A DNA stretch of 64,000 nucleotides, taken from positions 53,761,741-53,825,740 of the forward strand of contig CM041465.1 in NCBI GenBank assembly GCA_023213395.1, read 5' to 3'. Origin of the DNA: Cycas panzhihuaensis. Its lineage: Eukaryota > Cycadophyta. Under the pieces are notes generated by a model, which saw nothing but the letters and a program-made list of their open reading frames with translations, was not told the origin of the DNA and did no database searches. The first letter of the stretch is position 1; every line of letters starts with the position of its first letter. Positions 59,701-64,000 of this stretch are shown here, piece after piece. The position numbers and the translations under genes are program-made.

Positions 59701-61513
59701 GAGTTGGCTTATGTGGGCTAAATGATTATTAATATCCCCTCTAAGTTAATTATCTGGTGAGTTAAACATGATTCTATGCACCTCAATGCAATTCATTTTG
59801 GACAATATAAGCATTTTCTATGTTTTTTCACTCTTTTATCTTCTTTTATAATTTTTACCTTAAAGTTGAATGTAATTATTTATAACACCTATACCATTAT
59901 GTAAGTCTCTTCAAGTAGATATGAATTGATACTCATGGGTTAAAATCTAATATTGTGTGAGGGAGTCAGTCATTCCCCTTTTATAACTTTAATTTTTTCC
60001 ATGATCCTACTTTCCACTTCTTGAGGCCAATGTAATAATTATCCCTTTAAAATAGCATATTTCTTTCAAAAACTAACTTCGTAATGATTGTTTTGCTTGT
60101 TTTGAGGGTTTATTTATAATATAAATATATTTCATTAAGCCAATTTATCCTAATTCAACCTAATTCTCTCTAACTAAGTTTAGAATCCCTTTCCTTATTT
60201 GCTTACAGTTAAACAAGGCACTAGTTATCTAATTTCTATTATGTTTTTGTTGTTAGGTCAATGATTAATGCATGCTTTGCTTTGTTAAATTTATAGTACT
60301 AATTCATTAATTTTGTTGATTTTTGTCATACCATAGTTCTCTCTATTCATATTACATATTTGTTATATAACTCCTATGATACTACTTTGTTCATATTCTA
60401 CATCATTAATACATAATCAAAAGTATTATTGCAAGTCATATATTATTCATCTGTGGCATCGTCTATCATGCATTATGACTCTCTAATATATTTCACATGA
60501 TATTAATATACTTGTTACGCTATGTTTCAATAGTGTATTTTATTTTGTAGTACAATTTTAGTGGTATGATCTAAATTCATATATTTTAATTAATTTTACT
60601 TTTTTTTGTTTCAGTTTTTTTTTTTTTCTAATTTTAATTTGTTAATCTTTAATTTCTAAATTTTACTTATATATTGCCTATCATCACTCTCAAATTAATT
60701 TATTCTTTTACTTGTTTGATTTTCTCTCTCTTGTTTCATCATGTTGAAGTGACTATCAAGCACACTCATATAGCATTATCCTAATCTTGAGGCAACTTTA
60801 TACCCCTTTTATTTAGTTTTCTCTAGTATTACTTTATAGAAAGAAGAAAATTGAATAAGAAAAGAACTTATTTGCTCTCATTTATCATCACTTAAAGAGA
60901 ACTATCATGCAATTAATTAGAAAAGAGCCTTTTTATCTTATTTACTTTATTTTAGGTCTTTCATTTGATTGATGATTGTAAAGGAAATAATAGAAAAAAA
61001 AATGAATGACTTATTTTGGAAGAATGTACAAAATAAATTGATGTGGTAAAAAAACCTAAAAGCATTCATAAAAGATATCATGTTTTCTCTTTATAAATAC
61101 CTTCATATTCATATATAAATATTCTCTCATCACACATAGGGATTGTATTTCTTATGCAATGAGTTTCTTCATAGAGATTGTATCTCATAGATATTCTTTC
61201 TTTTAGGGTTTTATCTTGGCTCTAGGCATTTCTATAGATTAAAAGAATATGACCTAAATTCAAGTAAAACATTATGGTGATCATACTAAACATCACTTCA
61301 TTGTCTCTTTTTATCTCAAATAACATCATCTTTCTTATTTCTTATTTAGTCTCCTTTCACTCATTAAACATTACATTCCATTATGAAGATCACTTTATAT
61401 TTATAAGAGAATGTTTTAGAGTTTATATCTAGGAGTTCTCATGTTGTGATTATTACAACAATAATTCTTTGGTTTCACTTGTTAAATATTTCTTTAGAGT
61501 GGGCATTTTTTTA
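56721..61513. repeat. Head-to-tail tandem duplication, 2.4-kb unit
   Basis: Unit 1 (56721-59144) and unit 2 (59145-61513) both begin TGGGCATTATC and end in a T-rich run after TCTTTAGAGTGGG, with no spacer. They are collinear throughout with scattered substitutions. Unit 1 has an extra 42-bp copy (58258-58342 holds two copies where unit 2 has one) and an extra GGATTGTATCTCATA. Each has CTTTATAAATACC (TATAAATA at 58707 and 61092) upstream of a leader-like stretch. That would fit an LTR promoter, but no primer-binding site or coding region was found inside. Confidence 0.88.
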
Positions 61514-62127
61514 TTCCCTTTATTTTAGGATTGTTATTTCAACCAATCTCACTATTAATATTCACTACACATAATTAAAAATTTCTATTGTGGTACAATC
61601 TTCATATAAAACTCATCCTAAAACCTTTCTTATGATTATGTATAATCCTTTTACTAATAAGACACTTATAGGAGATGCTCATAAGCATAAATATATATAT
61701 TCTTCCCCCTATTTTACCTTTGTTAAAACATGAAGTTGGTTCATGATCTCCACCTCTTTCACTTTCACCAAAAGTTGAAGTTGAGTTGCCCTTACAATCA
61801 ATTTACCAAATAGCTCTTGAAGTTTCTTAGACTCATTTTTCTAAGTGACTTCACATTACATTATTATTATTTGCTTTAAACTTAAAAGCTCTAGTGATGT
61901 GCATCAAATCCAAAACTTAAAACCCACAAAAGTTCAATATAAAAACCAACCTTGAAGTGTTATGACATCCTTACTAGTAGTATTTTTTTTATCCTTACGT
62001 AGTTATTCAAATGATGGTTTTGATATTCAACATCCTTAAAAATCAACTAAGACAAGTCTTAACTCAAGCAAGATTTAATTTCTCTTCTCAACTTGTCTCA
62101 TCTCAAAATGTTTCCTCATTCAATCTT
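61514..62127. other. Unrecognised sequence before the gag remnant
   Basis: No feature was recognised. It may be the leader of the element to which the zinc knuckle at 62341 belongs. Confidence 0.35.
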
Positions 62128-62600
62128 ATGGCATCAAACCCTATGGGGGTAGCCATATTCAATCAGGATTTAAATCCTCTTATGTAAGGAAGTCACCCAT
62201 ACTTATCAACTTCTTCTATCAAAATATCATGTTGGCCCTAGTTAATATTTGGACCCTCTTATATAAGGTATCCCATAACTCAAAACCATTACTTCATTGA
62301 TAAATGTATTCCTTGCTCATATAGATACAATAATCCTTAGTGTACTCTTTATGGCACAAAGAGTCACTCTAATGATTAGTGTTGGATCCTTCATAAGATG
62401 GATTTCCAGCATTACCAACAATAATAATAACCCACTCACAATGATAATATGAAGAGAAAAAATAATAATAATAATCATGATTCCCCAATTTTGTCTCCTA
62501 AACTCAAGTCTTCTTCTACATCTTCTAAAGAAGTGAACCCTTTTCCTAGTAATGAGTACATTGTTTCTCCCAAAGAATATATTCCTTATACTAGTAAAGG
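62128..62600 (+). pseudogene. Retroelement gag fragment with CCHC knuckle
   Basis: At 62341-62382 the plus strand reads CTLYGTKSHSND, stop, CW, exactly CX2(C to Y)X4HX4C, followed by ILHKMDFQHYQQ and a Ser-rich tail (LKSSSTSSKEVNPFPS). An ATG at 62128 (MASNPMGVAIFNQDLNPLM) may mark an upstream piece. No capsid domain or pol follows, so lineage (copia or gypsy) is not settled. Confidence 0.55.
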
Positions 62601-64000
62601 AAAATAGATAATTACTTTAAGCCTTTACATATGGCCTCCTCTATAATGAGGATAAATAATGATATGTTGCCTCTCATTTTTGTACCCCTAAAAATTGGTC
62701 TATATGAAGGTAGTTTGTGAAATGTTCAATAGATAAATAAAATAAACAAAGAAGCAATTGAAGGATATTTAACCTTAAAACGCATCAACTAACTTGTAGT
62801 ATAAATAAATACATTACTAAAAATTATCTATAAGAAAAACAATAGTTAGTAGAATAGCATTTTTATAAACATTTCTATAATATTAAGAAGGCTAAAAGCA
62901 TGTGATGCATATTTAAAACAAAAAGGAAATACAGCAAAATTGTAAAAACTATCATTCTAAATCTCTCAAATTTAAGATGTGGTGTAAACCACACATATCG
63001 ATAGAGATAAGTTGATTCAAATGAGTGACATCACAAATTTCTTGACAATAACAAAAAGAAATTAGCATTAGATATACCAAATATAAATCTCTAGATTATT
63101 AAGAAGGGATGTTTTATAACAAACTATACAGTATGGCCTATTTAATATAGAAAATAACATTTGAGAAAAACCCTATTTTCCCTTGATTAGTTATAATGAC
63201 CTATTTTGGAGATGTTAAGGATAATGGAAGAGAAAAATATCTAGAATAAGAATGTGAGAAAAACATGACATAAGGGGGCCATAGCCAAGACTACCTACTG
63301 GGTAGATCAAGCAACATTGATCTTTAAAACCCTTTCTTATTTGGATTTTCACTTTTTAAACCCTCTTGGTGCTATAATAGTTAGGATATATGAAGGATAC
63401 CTAACACTAGTATTAGTTACATGCATCTCTTTCTGAATGGATTTATGATCATTTGAACTCTTCCATATCAATTTGGTGCTGATACATAAGTGTCATATTT
63501 AATAATTCAAATGATACCTTGATATTCAATAATTTTTCTTCATTATTCAACCTATGTTATTTTCCTTTTGTGTTGATACGTATTTATCATATTTAATTCT
63601 AACTTAAATATTTTGTAGGGAAGGTTCTATAGGTGGTAAGTATTTCCTTTTCAGGGCAAAGGGCAACTTATTCTTCTTCACCAATTCCATAGTTATATTG
63701 ATATTTTGCTTGCTTAAATAATATTGAAAATAAAAAATTGCACCCAAAGAAAATAAAGCTCACTATGAATTAGGATGTTTGAACTTGATTGAATGGTGGA
63801 ATTTGCATTTATGATCTAAGTTTTTGAAGCTATAAGTGATTTTTCATTCATCCTTTTATGAATTCTAGAGTGAAAATGATCCAAAATATCTCTTAGATCA
63901 CATTTTACTTACTTTATAATTCACTCATGTGTATTGAATGTGGTTTGCACTATTCTATCATTTAGATTATTAGCATGGAAGTTAATTATTGAGCTACTTG
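62601..64000. other. Unrecognised AT-rich sequence to the window end
   Basis: Stops in all frames. No repeat partner elsewhere in the window, no RNA gene seen. Confidence 0.45.

Overview
This window reads as intergenic DNA from a large, repeat-rich plant nuclear genome. It is strongly AT-rich, has no intact host gene, and is built almost entirely from old, nested LTR retrotransposons. Their reading frames are broken mainly by changes that look like C-to-T or G-to-A decay: TGG or CGA to TGA, CAA to TAA, Cys to Tyr, Asp to Asn. A gymnosperm or another big-genome seed plant is plausible, but this is inference. All calls come from reading the sequence and from family knowledge; no database search was run.

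Left third (1-24 kb). The window opens inside an LTR of a family here called T, followed by its leader, which carries a solo LTR (1136-1817). A copia element, E2 (2292-16588, perfect TAAAA target duplication), is split by a second copia element, E1 (3676-11200). E1 carries an unexpected passenger: directly next to its primer-binding site, in antisense, lies a piece of a plant JmjN/JmjC histone demethylase gene (4141-4840). A third copia, E3 (17837-23857, minus strand), has a 950-bp tandem duplication at its 3' end.

Middle (24-40 kb). A second copy of the same solo LTR (24799-31679, CTCCA duplication) is split by copia E4 (25080-31296, minus, ATAAT duplication). Next comes a LARD-like unit, 32518-39699, with two direct repeats of about 2.97 kb around a 1.24-kb centre that holds an unrecognised proline/serine-rich reading frame.

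Right (40-64 kb). A decayed Ty3/gypsy pol gene (reverse transcriptase, RNase H, integrase) is cut in two places. A non-autonomous T-family element (41691-44258) sits between RNase H and integrase, and copia E6 (44795-51002, minus, ACCCA duplication) sits inside the integrase core. In both places the gypsy reading continues across the cut. After about 5 kb of unrecognised AT-rich DNA with microsatellites comes a head-to-tail 2.4-kb tandem duplication (56721-61513), then a gag zinc-knuckle remnant (62341-62382).

The window records layered insertions. E1 is younger than E2, E4 is younger than the solo LTR it sits in, and T and E6 are younger than the gypsy. By-eye LTR divergence of E1 and E4 is about 6-7 percent, so even the inner insertions are old. 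The item most worth following up is the captured histone-demethylase fragment.
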